Source: Macquaria australasica | Taxonomy: Eukaryota > Chordata > Actinopteri > Centrarchiformes > Percichthyidae | Length of the DNA stretch: 64,000 bases | Direction of reading: 5' to 3' | Assembly (NCBI GenBank): GCA_005408345.1 | Contig: SEMN01000150.1 | Span: 992,001-1,056,000 of the forward strand | In this document: positions 11,279 through 23,000 of the stretch, piece by piece | Position numbering within the stretch: the stretch's first letter is position 1 | Layout of the letters: the number at the start of each line of letters is the position of its first letter | The notes under the pieces: generated by a model | What the model was told of the DNA's origin: nothing | Database searches by the model: none | Seen by the model: the letters and a program-made list of their open reading frames with translations, nothing else | Made by a program: the position numbers and the translations under genes

Positions 11279-13141
11279 ATGGCGGACAGAAACAGCCGGG
11301 TCAGTGTTAAGAAGAAAGAGAAGAAGGTGGAAAACAAAACAAATGATGAGAAGGACAAAGAAAAGGAAAAGGGGAAGGAGAAAATTGTGAAAAAGCCTGA
11401 CAAACTTGTGAAAAAGCCAGAGAAGACACCGGAGCAGCCCAAGAAGGACGAAGAGAAGACGAATGGGGAAAGTGGAGGGGCAACAGGAGCGGAGGCAAAA
11501 AACAGTGAAGAAAATGGAGAGTTTGAGCCCATAGAGCTGCCACCGTTTGAGATAGTCACAGGGTGGGTAAGATTTAATACATACACCTTAGTACTTACAC
11601 ACTTTTTTCTCTTTTTTTATAGTAGAAGTAGTTTTTTATGTCTTTCTCTAAGTCATATTGTTACCAATGCATGTTCTATAGTTTCAGTGAGGAAGGATAC
11701 TAATGACTTGCACCTGCCATCCTTGCTAACCCAGCAGTAAGAATAGGGATGAGTCACAGAGCCGACACAGATGCCGGCCCCTGATATATCACTCCGCCTA
11801 GCATCTGTTCCCCCAGTCTTTGTCCTTTGAGTATTCGATGTTTGATATCAAAGCTGTAAGAGATCTATTTGTGTAATCCATCTGGCTATTCATTTACAAT
11901 ATAATAATGGATTAATACAGAAAGACAGGAGGGGTATGAGTATTGTACAGTGGCTGAATCATGAAGGGCCTGGCACATCCACAGATCATGGGATGACGTG
12001 AAAGCCAAAAATATTTATAGAAACATCAGTTTACTCAGCGGTAGCCTCATTAGTATTCTATTCACCCTGTCACCATAGTCTATATCGAAGAATCACTGTC
12101 AGGGCTCTTTTACAGTGTCTTGGATGGTTGACAGATTCATCACAAAATGAATGACTCATGCTCCCGGTGTTAGTGTAACCAGGATTGGCATTTCCAGTTA
12201 CACTGTCATACACCACGATTAAAGGTGACAGATTATTTTGAAAGCACCGTTGATAGATACATCATGCCGATTGTTTTTTTGTTTTGTTTTTAACTCTTTC
12301 ATGCTAATCTAACCTTCATGCACTAAAAAACCCCAAAGATGATAACAGTTAGTGCTGTTTTGTTTTCACGGAAAAGAAAACAGGCAACTTAATTTTTGAT
12401 TTATGGAAACTCTCGCTTTCAATCTCCACCCAGCGAACAGATGAGCCTGTTCTACTTCAAGTTTCAGTTCAGGAACGTTGAGTACTCATCAGGGAGGAAC
12501 AAGACCCTACTGTGCTTCAGAGTGGATACACCAGGAGGCAGCACAGAGCCTCTGAAAGGTTATATGGAGGATGAACATGCCACAGCTCATGCTGAAGAGG
12601 CCTTCTTTCAACAGGTAATGAACACTCACACTCAGCTTTTCTTACTGTAGTATAATGTTACACATATGGGAACCACACAGGAGGTCTAATTATCATTAGT
12701 TTGCAAGCATTTTCTCTTGAGATAATGCTATATGTAACATGATAATGTTAGTTTTTTTCTCCTTCATGCCTCACTAAATCCCCATTATTTCCTTTCCAGG
12801 TGCTCCCTAACGCTTCCCAAGAGTGTGAGGTCACTTGGTATGTATCATCCAGTCCCTGTGTGGCTTGTGCAGCCAAGTTGGCCAACATCCTCCAGCAGCG
12901 CAAAAAGGTCCGTCTTTGCATATTCTGCTCCCGTCTCTTTGAGTGGGAGCAGCCGGAGATAGTAGACGGGCTCCGGGCTCTGGTGAGCGCCGGCTGCAAG
13001 CTGCGGATGATGAAGCCGTCTGACTTCCTACATGTTTGGGAAACATATGTGGAGAAGGAGGACCAGAGCTTTACACCCTGGGAGGATTGTCAGGAGAACT
13101 ACGACTACTACAAGGAGAAACTAGCTGATATTCTCAAGTAG
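11279..13141 (+). CDS. apobec2: APOBEC2, AID/APOBEC family cytidine-deaminase-like protein
   Basis: Three coding exons, 11279-11562, 12434-12614 and 12800-13141, give 268 residues. The protein belongs to the AID/APOBEC zinc-deaminase family; APOBEC2 is the skeletal and cardiac muscle member, with little demonstrated deaminase activity. The core is nearly textbook: FEIVTG, FKFQFRNVEYSSGRNKT, the zinc and proton-shuttle motif H147-A-E149, then SSSPC175VAC178, RLFMWEEPEI-like RLFEWEQPEI, and a YYKEKLADILK end. The donor after exon 1 is GTGGGT; the stronger GTAAGA four bases on would shift the frame, so the first is used. The first 75 residues are a lysine/glutamate-rich, probably disordered extension that makes the protein longer than human APOBEC2 (224). 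GTAAGT just after the stop and an acceptor at 13259 suggest a 3'UTR intron. Fish often carry two paralogues (2a/2b); which one this is cannot be told here. Confidence 0.96.
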
Positions 13142-13527
13142 ATGTGAGTCAGTAAGTATTGTGTATGTTCTGGGCCTACATGCTTCTGCTTGGATTTGAA
13201 GGTTTGACTGGATAATGACTGTCTTTCCCTTGTGTCTTCTGTCCCCTGTCTTGTTACAGGTGCACACGATGGACAAGATCTCCACACTGACTGAACCACA
13301 AATCACAAATCAAGCAGACTTGTCAAATTCCCACTGGTTGAACGTGTGTTTCTTGCAGTCACATCTGATGGTGCAGATCAATATTACTATGAATGAACAC
13401 TCATTTTGTATTTTTTATTTTGATAATTTCATAGGGAGACATAAAATGCTTGAATGGCATCACTTATTGTATATAAATATATCATACAATACCCAACTGG
13501 TTGTCTCTTTGCTGAACCATTTACAAC

Positions 13528-13533
13528 ATTAAA
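13528..13533 (+). promoter_or_regulatory. candidate poly(A) signal of apobec2
   Basis: ATTAAA, the commonest variant signal, lies about 270 bp beyond the apparent 3'UTR acceptor at 13259. No AATAAA occurs nearer on this strand. Confidence 0.45.
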
Positions 13534-13659
13534 TCAGCTAACTTATATCTACTGACATCTGGTGTATGTTCTAAGAATTAAAATATTCTCACTCAGATCA
13601 TCACATATGTACAGTGCATACAATAATTGAGAGCTAACAATGTATATGATTGATGTTTA

Positions 13660-13705
13660 TCATATAAACCCTCAAGGATAAGCGGATATAGCTAATGGAT
13701 GGATG
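13660..13705 (+). repeat. short-repeat 3' tail fragment
   Basis: AAGGATAAGCGGATATAGCTAATGGATGGATGG matches, by eye, a tail seen many times in fish genomes (AAGCGGTATAGAAAATGGATGG type). No body of the element is seen. The remainder of 13142-14048 is the apobec2 3'UTR and the 3' flank of the convergent Ig-receptor gene. Confidence 0.5.
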
Positions 13706-14048
13706 GGTCAAATGGCTAACATAGTGAACCTTAGAACATTAGCGTTCACGTCAAAGCACAGCTGAGGCTGAAAGTCTGACCATGTAAGATGAGTCTTAGA
13801 TGTGTTATGATGGCCACTGTACACAGTTTGGCCTTTCCCCTGACGTCACTCTTAGGCCAAACTTTACATTTCTTTGCCCCACTAGCGGTAAGCATCGTTC
13901 AACAGCGAAATTGTCTCTCCAGTTTTCATACAGCCAACAATGTTGTTTTCTGGTGCATAATGAGCATTAAAGCCTGTCACGGCTGTAGCAAGTATATATA
14001 CTTGTTAATAAGTATCTGCTAAACTGATGCAAATAGAGCTTCAGTGAC

Positions 14049-17000
14049 TTATTGTTTAAAGGAAACCAGCCCACCGTTGGTTTCTGTTGTGTCCTGGCTC
14101 TCAGTTGTCTCGGCTAGAAACACAAAGGGGCGAGATGTGGAAAGATGTATTAGAAATAGGCTACATTATGTCTCAGTTATAAGGAAATGGCACAGCACCT
14201 GTCATCACAGAGTAAATGTTTATTTGGAAAAATTGATTTGTAATATGACTTTATTACCTTGGTCCTCCTGTGAGGTTATAGGTAATGGGGTTGTTTCACT
14301 GCAAATCGTGCCATTCTCATCCCCTTCTGCAGGTCAGATTGTTTTAAAAAAGAAACCGAGAAAAGATGTCAGTGTGGGATAAACAAAGGGAACTTTCAAA
14401 ACACTTGCATAGTAATGTAGTTTTTGTATCATCTGCTTTACTCATCTGTGGGTTCTTTACCTTTAGATAAAGCATTCAGTGCTTCATCTGTGATGTAGTC
14501 AACCAGTGGACTGGGTGCATCTGCAGGAGGGAGGAAGGAACTTTAACACAAAAGCACCAATGGCTAAATGCAAACTATTAAAGTGTCAGTTGATAGTTTC
14601 ACTGACAATAATTTCAAGAATAGCTCAGAAATGAATCACTGGTGTGGCTGTATCTGCAGCGTATACCGAAACTGCGACCAAAGCCACAAGCCATGAGAGG
14701 TGGTGTCAACATACCAGTACGGTCCTTTAGCTGAGCCATGGTGAGAAACAGGTTTGCCTCTTGTAGCTTATCTTCATCATCGGCTATGTTATAAGAAAAG
14801 ATCATCTTCGACATGGTGAACTTGTTAGCGAACAGTTATTTACACATTCAGCAATTACGGAGCAACATTATCATTCAGTTGGAGTCGTGTTTCTGATCAC
14901 CTGCAAATGTAGTCCAATATTCACTCTCTTTTTGGTCTCCACTAACTCCTGAGGGAAATATCTGGCTCTTTAGCTGCTAAATGCTCCACTGTGTTCACCA
15001 GCTAGTTGTTAATTGTGCACGTCTGATATTCGGTGCTGAGCAGGGAGTGTGCAGTGTGTTTTTATAGCTTTTTCACTGTAAACAGCTGCCTGCTGTGGCT
15101 GAAAACAACACTATGAGAGGGGTGAGAGTGAACCAAAACAGTAAAGTTGTGGGCCGGACAGATAAATAATGAGCTGAAATTGCTATGAAGCTCTGTAAAC
15201 TGAACTGCAGATTCTGGTGAGATTCTGTTTTCACATTGTCATTGATATTGTTACTACAATAATATTAATTATAGCTGCTTTTTATAATCCATGCACTCAA
15301 AAAGTCCCTAAAGCTGAAGCCAAACCTGGTTTGCGGATGACTCTGAGGAAAATGCATCCAAGGAAGACTACGATGATGCCAAAGAAGAGACAGCCAGAGA
15401 TGGAAAGAAGAACCCTCCTCTTCAAAACTACAGATTAAAAATAAAAACAGAGAGTGACAATGAGGAAGAATATTTGCAGGGTAAAACTTCTAACTTCTAA
15501 AGCTCTGTTATACTCACGCAGGTTCTTGGTCTTGAAAGAATCACTGCTTTTTGAATAAGATGGTCTACCGGTGCGAATGCCCTGGCAGGTGTAATGGCTC
15601 TGCTCAGGGTCATTCTGGGGTGTGACTATATGTTTCTCAGAGGGCGGCATATCAATTTGTTTGTCCTCTTTGAACCTGTTAAAAGTTTTGCATGTGTGAA
15701 TTTTCATAAAGGTGAGAATCCGCACAGCACACATGTGAATGTATTCAGAAAACATTATTCTATTCTATTATCTGGTGTTTTTCATGTGTATTACCATGTG
15801 TAGTTCCAAGTGTCCTGGCTTTCCTGCACCCCACACCTGAGCACCAAGCTGTCAGTGGAGAAGACCTCTGACCAGCCAGTTAACAGGATTACATCAGCCT
15901 GTGGGCGCTCTGTAGAAACACAATCAAAATTGTGATAAACACATTTAACACGTCTGCATACGGAAAAATGTTAAGGGGAAGTCAACAAAAACGTACCTTT
16001 AATGTCGAGTGTTACAGCCTGACTCTGGTCTGAGTGGAAGACTGTTTTTCCTCTTTTAACTTGACATTTATATGATCCAGTGTCTGATCTCGCAACAGAA
16101 GTGATGTTGTGGTTGCTACCAGATGTGGGCAGGAGTGGACTGCCATCTTTGTACCACAGGTAATCCCATCCAGAAGACACATTAATGTGACAGCTAAAGG
16201 AGACTGAATCTCCAGTGTGCATCACATCGTGCTTGGGATCCTGCATCAGCATGACTCTGGGTTTTGTATCTGAGGGGTGATAATAATGCCATTACTATTA
16301 GTATGACAGCATTTTAATGTATTTCACTCTGCACATCCCAGAGTAAGCAGAAGCTGACCTTTAACTGGAAGCTTTAGATGGCTATTTTGATATGCTGAAA
16401 CTCTACTTCCTTTACAGAATGAAACATGTCTCCCAAAGACATTTCTGTCCTTTTTCAGTTGACTTAAAGAAATAAACTTTTTGGGAAACACATGCATTTG
16501 CTTTCTTGTTAACAGTCAGATGAGAAGATCGATACCACTCTCTCATCTGTCTGTTACACATGAAGTAACAGCCAAGAGATGGTTAGCTTAGCTTAGCATA
16601 AAGACTGGAGGCAGGGGGAAACAGCTAGCCTGGCTCTGTCCAATGATAAAAAAAACAAAACAACTCCTCAATAATTAACACGTTATATATAATTTGTTTT
16701 ATCTGTATAAAAACCTAAGTGTAAAAACAACAATTTGTGGTTTAATGGGAGGTTATGTGCTGAAGTCCTGGAGTCTTGTAGTCACCACCAGGTCGCCAGG
16801 CAACTAGCGGCTAGCTGTTTCCCCCTGCCTCCAGTCTTTATGCTAAGCTGCGCTAACTGTCTCCTGGCTGTACCTTCATACTGAACAGGGAAGATATGAG
16901 AGTGGTATCGCTCTTCTAATCTAACTCTAGGCAAGAAAGTGAATAAGCACATTTCCCAAAATGTCCAACTATTCCCTTTAAATGACAGTTTTTGCCTAAT

Positions 17001-20000
17001 ATAGAAATCCCACCTGCCATCTCTTCCGATGTGACAAAAGTCAAAATAAAACAACCGAATAAAAAATATTCCTCTAAAGAACTGTGTCAAAAAAGAAGAA
17101 ACAAATCTCACCATAAACAGCAAGTTTTAGTCCAGAACTACGGCTGCTTTGGACAGACCTGCTCTTGAATTTTCCTAAGCAGCTGTATTGTCCGCGATGT
17201 GAGGCTGAAGCAGAACTGATGGAAAGAGTAGTTCCATCCGAGTCAAAAGATGCTGTATTATCAGCCTGGACCTCCTGGTCGCCTTTGTACCACGTATATC
17301 TCCAGTCAGAGCTGCCGTCCATCCCACAGCTCAACTTCACACTCTCAGTGGGGAACACATCCAGCCACGGTGTTATCTGCTTCAGAGATGGATCTGGGAT
17401 TTCTAAAGAGAAACAGATACATTGGCCTTAGCTTTCTATCTTTCTACAAAGATATCCTCTTTGTTTTTGATTTTTACCATAACATGTTATAGCATGAAAT
17501 CCATAAACACAGATAAAGGCAGCATTATTCCTCTAAACAATACACATCACAACACATCAACACAAAGTAACTTTCTTTGGCTCACCAGACACGCGTAAGA
17601 TCCGTCCATCACTCTGCTCCGTGTTGTACCTTGTTTTGTCTCTTATGGCCTTGCATTTATAAGTCCCACTGTGCGATGACTTGGCATCACTGATGTTAAA
17701 ACTACTGCTGATGACAGTGAGTTGTTTTCCATCTTTATACCAGTGGTACGCCCAACCAGAAGAGTGTTCAACTTTACATTCGAAGGACACTGACTCTCTA
17801 GTGTACACCTTGTCAACATTTGGCCGTCGAGTCATCAAGGGCTTAGGCTTGTTCTCTAAATACACAAAGAAGAAATGTATCTGTGTGTGTGTTCTATTTA
17901 GTTGTAGTTAAACTGTTCATTAAAACATCTAACCAGCCAGATAATAGCATCACAAGTGATCAGGGATGCACTGCAGAAACTGGAAACTCATTCAACGTCT
18001 GTATACTACAAATAAATGTTTAGAGAAAGTCAACAGAAACTTACCTTTAACTTCAAGGCGTATTGCCTGTGTAGAGTCGGTGAGGAAGACTTGATTCGTG
18101 CCTCTTTTAGCTTGGCATGTATATGATCCCCTGTTTGTTGGTTCAACATGTTGGATTATATAGTGGTTTCTAGATTCGGCAAGTAGATTGCTGTCTTTGT
18201 ACCACTGGTACGTCCATCCAGAGGAGACATTAATGTGACAGCTAAAGGAGACTGACTCCTCAGGGAACATCACCTTGTAGTCTGGATCCTGCGTCAATGT
18301 GACACTGGGTTTCTTATCTGAGGGTAAGTAAACATGCCATTGCCATCAGTATGTTAAATAACACTGCATTCAGTGTAAAAAAAGAAGCTAGCGTTTAACT
18401 AGTTGTGCCTTAAACAGATATTTATCTCCCTGCCCTAATCCCCAAACCTTAAATTAAGGAAACATTTCTTATTATAGATTTAGTAGATTTAGATATAGTA
18501 TTTTTATTTTTATGCAAATATTTAAAAAAAAAAAAGAGAAAACTCACCATATACTGTGAGTGTAAGTCCAGGACTAGAGCTGCTGCGGACAGACCTGTTG
18601 TTCAGGTGTCCCTTGCATTTGTATTGTCCTGCGTGTGCAGCTGAAGCAGAGTTGATGGAAAGAGTAGCTTTATTCGAGTCAAAAGACACAACATTATTGG
18701 CCTGGACCTCCTGTCCGTCTTTGTACCACGTATATGTCCAGCCAGAGCTGCCGTTCATCCCACAGCTCAGCTTCACACTCTCAGTGAGGAACACATCCAG
18801 CCACGGTGTTATCAGCTTCAGAGATGGAACAGGAATTTCTAAGGAGAGAGACACTCATCAGCCCCTTTTCATATCTTTAGAGATAACCTCATTGTATTTG
18901 ACTTTACCATAAAGCATAAGCGAACAAAACTGATCCAAATACAATCTAGCTTAAAGAGGACAAAGTAAAATCTTGGGTGATAAGCTCACTTAAATCAGGA
19001 GCTTTATGTTATCAAGCCTACTTAAATACTGAATAACAATTTTTAAAATAGACCCTCATTGAATTTGTCTCATGATCCAACAACAAAATACATAAACGTG
19101 TTTTTGCCAAGCTAATTCCTAACCTCAATGACTACAACAAGTAAATACCACCAGGTTCTTCTAAAGATATAAGTACACACATAGTCAGAAGAAGACCTAC
19201 AACAGCCTCCTAGATTAAAAATCAAAGTACAGATTAATACATCTACAATGTGTGAAGACAGAACAGTCAACCTAAGAATCCAAGCTAAAGTGATGCTGAT
19301 GTCGGCTCAAAGCACAATATCCCATGATTCACGTGGTTTAGAGAAGAAACAATGAAAAAGCACTGATTTAGTCAGGCATTAACGTGAAGGAAGCAGGGAC
19401 AAGTTTCTTAACAGTTGCAAAACAAAAATGCCTACAAATGTACAACTGTGGACTGAGCTAATAAACAGTAGGTTAGTTTTTGTCCTCTTAACATTGAGAA
19501 CAAGTTTAAAATATGGCAAAGCGCGTGTGATTACTGTTAAAATTAGTCATTTCTGACTTTTTTCACTTTGTTAGCCAACAACAGCACTCCTCACCTTACA
19601 CAAAACATCCTAAGTGATATGCCACAGGCTCAGAAGTGTGTATACGTACGTAGGTACATATACACACTTCTGGGCCATCCCTCCCTGCATGCTACACCAC
19701 AACATCCTGTTTCAACAGAAAATGCATAAAATAACGGAAGCAAGACGCTCTCAAAATCATTTTCACTGAATTGAAGAGCAGCCTTTTTTAACAGCAGGCT
19801 ACACCAGGACAACCCAAAATGACAACTTCATTTATAATAGATGATTAGCATTTTACACATTTGCAACAAACACATTTTCTTACTGTAAACACAGTGCTTA
19901 AAATAATATTACTTTGCTGTTTTTACCTACCAAGAACATCTTGTGATATTTTCTCACTGTCGTGTGTTGATGTAGTTTCGGCTCTGGTGGCCTTGCACGA

Positions 20001-23000
20001 GTATTTCCCCCCATCAGAAGGACCAAGATGGATTTCATGATGGGTTTCGCTGGTGGCAGGGAGATACTGTCCATCTCTGTACCACTGATACTCCCAGCCA
20101 GAGGACACATCAATGTTGCAAGTGAAGTTCACCGTTTCTCCAACATACATCGGGTTAAAAACAGGATCCTTGCTCAGTCTTGGTTTTGGTGTGTTTTCTA
20201 AAACAAAAAGGCAGTTCACACCATAATACTGCTACAATGTCCCCAAAACTTGAGAAGTAGTCATATATATCAACATATGACCACCCACATTAAGTCCTGT
20301 GTTAATGAAGTTGAATATTAACATTAAGAAGTAATAGTTGTTTGACATTTTGAGAAACGTGCTTAATCACTTTCTTGGTCTCATGTTTGTCTTTATGGTA
20401 AATATGAAACAACTGCCAACAGCCAGTTAGCTTAGCTTAGCACAAGGACTGAAAACAGGGGGAAACCATGGCTGTAGTATATGGACTCTTCAGTGCATCC
20501 ATGGGGGAAACTGGCTCTGTCCAAAGGTGACAAAATCCACCAACCAGCCTGGCAACCTCACAGTGACGACAGGAAATCACTGCTCCAAGCCAGGAAATAG
20601 TGCTAATATAATGTGTTAATTACTGAGTTTTAGAGGTGCTAGTAGGCAGATTTTGTTACCTTTGGGGCAGAGCAAGGCTAGCTGCTTCCAGTTTTTGTGC
20701 TAAGCTAAGCTAACTGGCTGCTTGTATAGCTAGCTTCATATTTAGCGTACAGATATGAGAGTGGTATCAATCTCTCTCTGCATTTCCCAAAATGTTAAAC
20801 TATTTCTTTAAGAAAGCTGTATAAATGTAAAGTGTATGTAATGCTATGCAGAGGCACAAAAGCTCACCATAAACTGTGATATTAACTGTGTTGCTGAACC
20901 CAGTGCTGACTCTCCTGGATTCGAGGTGAGCTTTGCAGGTATAGCCTCCTTGATGGGTTGGATTGACCGCGGTGATGTTGAGCAATGGTTCGTCTACATC
21001 CATGGTCAGGTCTGTGTCCTCCTGGAGCTTCTTTTGATTTAGGTACCAGGTTAACGTCCAGTCAGAGCTGCCGACTTCACATCTAAACTCCACTATCTCA
21101 TCTTGGAACACATCCGACCAGGGACTCAGTTGCTTCAGAGATGGTTTAGGTGGGTCTGAAAATATGCAACGCAAAGAAATCTTAAAAATCTTGAAAGAAA
21201 TTTAAGATAAAACCCAATTAGAATGACAAACTGCATCGGAAAAGAATAGGAGAAAGGAACACATAAATGCTGATTGCATCTAAACTTCTAGTTTCACAGA
21301 TGAAGGTAGATGTGTGCATAAAGGCTCATGTATGTAGATACAAATGAAGTGGTCATACTGGCAAAGTGATAACACAATTAATAAATAAGCTTACCAGAGA
21401 CCTGCAGAGTTGTTTTGTCACTCTCCTCTGTGTAGAATGGGTATTTGCCTCTCTTGGCTTTGCAGTGGTACTGCCCACTGTTAGGATGATCTATGGAAAC
21501 TATGCTATAAGTATTATCATTAGCTGCTTGAATTTCACTGGCATTATGGTACCACAGATATTCCCATCCAGTGGACAGAGGGGCCGTGCATGTGAAGGTG
21601 ACAGACTCTCCGGGGAACATCTTGTCAAAGTTTGAACTTCGGATCATAGCGGGCTTGGGCTTGTTTGCTAATCAAAAAAGACAAAGAAGAAATAAAAAAA
21701 TACAATTTCAATAATTATATTATTAAAAGCTGTCTAGAAATTCAGCAAAAATATGGGTGATGGAACATAATGAACCTTACCATAAACTGTGAGTTGGAGT
21801 GAGTTACTATTTGCAGTGGTAACACTGATTGTTTTGTGTTGACCTTTACAGGAATAACTTCCAGAATGTATTTCTGCTGCAGTGATTGTAAGCCTTGATC
21901 CCTGCTCAGACAAAACCACATCTGAATCTGAATCTTGTACAAACAGTCCACTTCTGTACCAGGTGAAGGTCCAGTCAGAGCTGCCAGTGACATTGCAAAG
22001 GAACTCCACTTTCTCAGAAGGGAACACATCCAACCAGGTTGACAGTTGCTGCAGAGATGGTATGGGAGGCTCTGGAAATGTATTAAAAATATTATTGATT
22101 ACATTAATATCATTAAAAAAAATTATTAGGCTGAAATAGCCGTGCACATTTAGGTCCATTGGCATTAAGAGCCTTACTGTGGAAGTTCTTGTTTTTAATT
22201 CTTCTTGTCTTGATTTTTGGTCTTAAGTGCAGTTAAGAACCACATGAGGCTCCAAAACTGAAATAAATACAATTGATGCCATCTAGTCATCAATTTAAAA
22301 ATTCATAAAATTACACTACTACATGCTTACAATGTTTTTCAGAGGGAAAATCCACTTTGAAATAGAATTAATATATGAACAATATATTATTTCAATAACA
22401 GTTCAGTTTCATTTTGAAAATTTGAACAGGCTTCTTTTAAAAAGGCATGGAGACAAATTGCAGTGATGATTACATCTATACAAACCAGCACGGTCAGCAA
22501 AAATAAACTATCTGCTAGAGCTTTTTGACAACGCCCATGGTGATTTCACAGGTGACATTTGCTGATTCACAGATTGGACGCCCTACTGTCGAAGAGACAT
22601 GATTTGCATGTCATTTTTTTAAGCTCTGCTTTCTCATGCATCTGTGTTTGTAGATTTTACTGTCCAGAATCAATGCAAAAAGTACATAGTGATTATGGGT
22701 GAATTTTCTCATTAAGGCCTTACAGAATGTATCACCTTTGCTTTTTCAAATACTGACTTGATTTCAGGAAGTAACGTCTTTCAACAGGATTTTAAAATTA
22801 CACCCCTTAAAAATATAATGAAGACGCATGATCATGCTTACTCTTTTAGATTTATGTTTTTTGTAGCACAACTGAGGTTAAAATCTCACCATAGACAGTT
22901 GGAGTCACTGCTGACGTTGGCAGAGGACTGGTTGGAGAAAAGTCTCTGTACATGAAGGTGACTGGCGGATGAGAGGAGAGGTGTAGAGAACAGAATCCAG

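Noticed and set aside
14044..14382. Plus-strand open frame of 112 residues
   Set aside because: It lies across the last two tail exons of the minus-strand receptor, whose splice sites and phases are consistent.
14614..14814. Separate small minus-strand gene starting at an ATG at 14814
   Set aside because: An acceptor at 14784 joins the segment in phase to the transmembrane exon at 15326-15427, so it is a tail exon of the receptor and not a gene start.
16782..17123. Minus-strand open frame of 113 residues between Ig exons
   Set aside because: Most of it is the inverted arm of the family A MITE.
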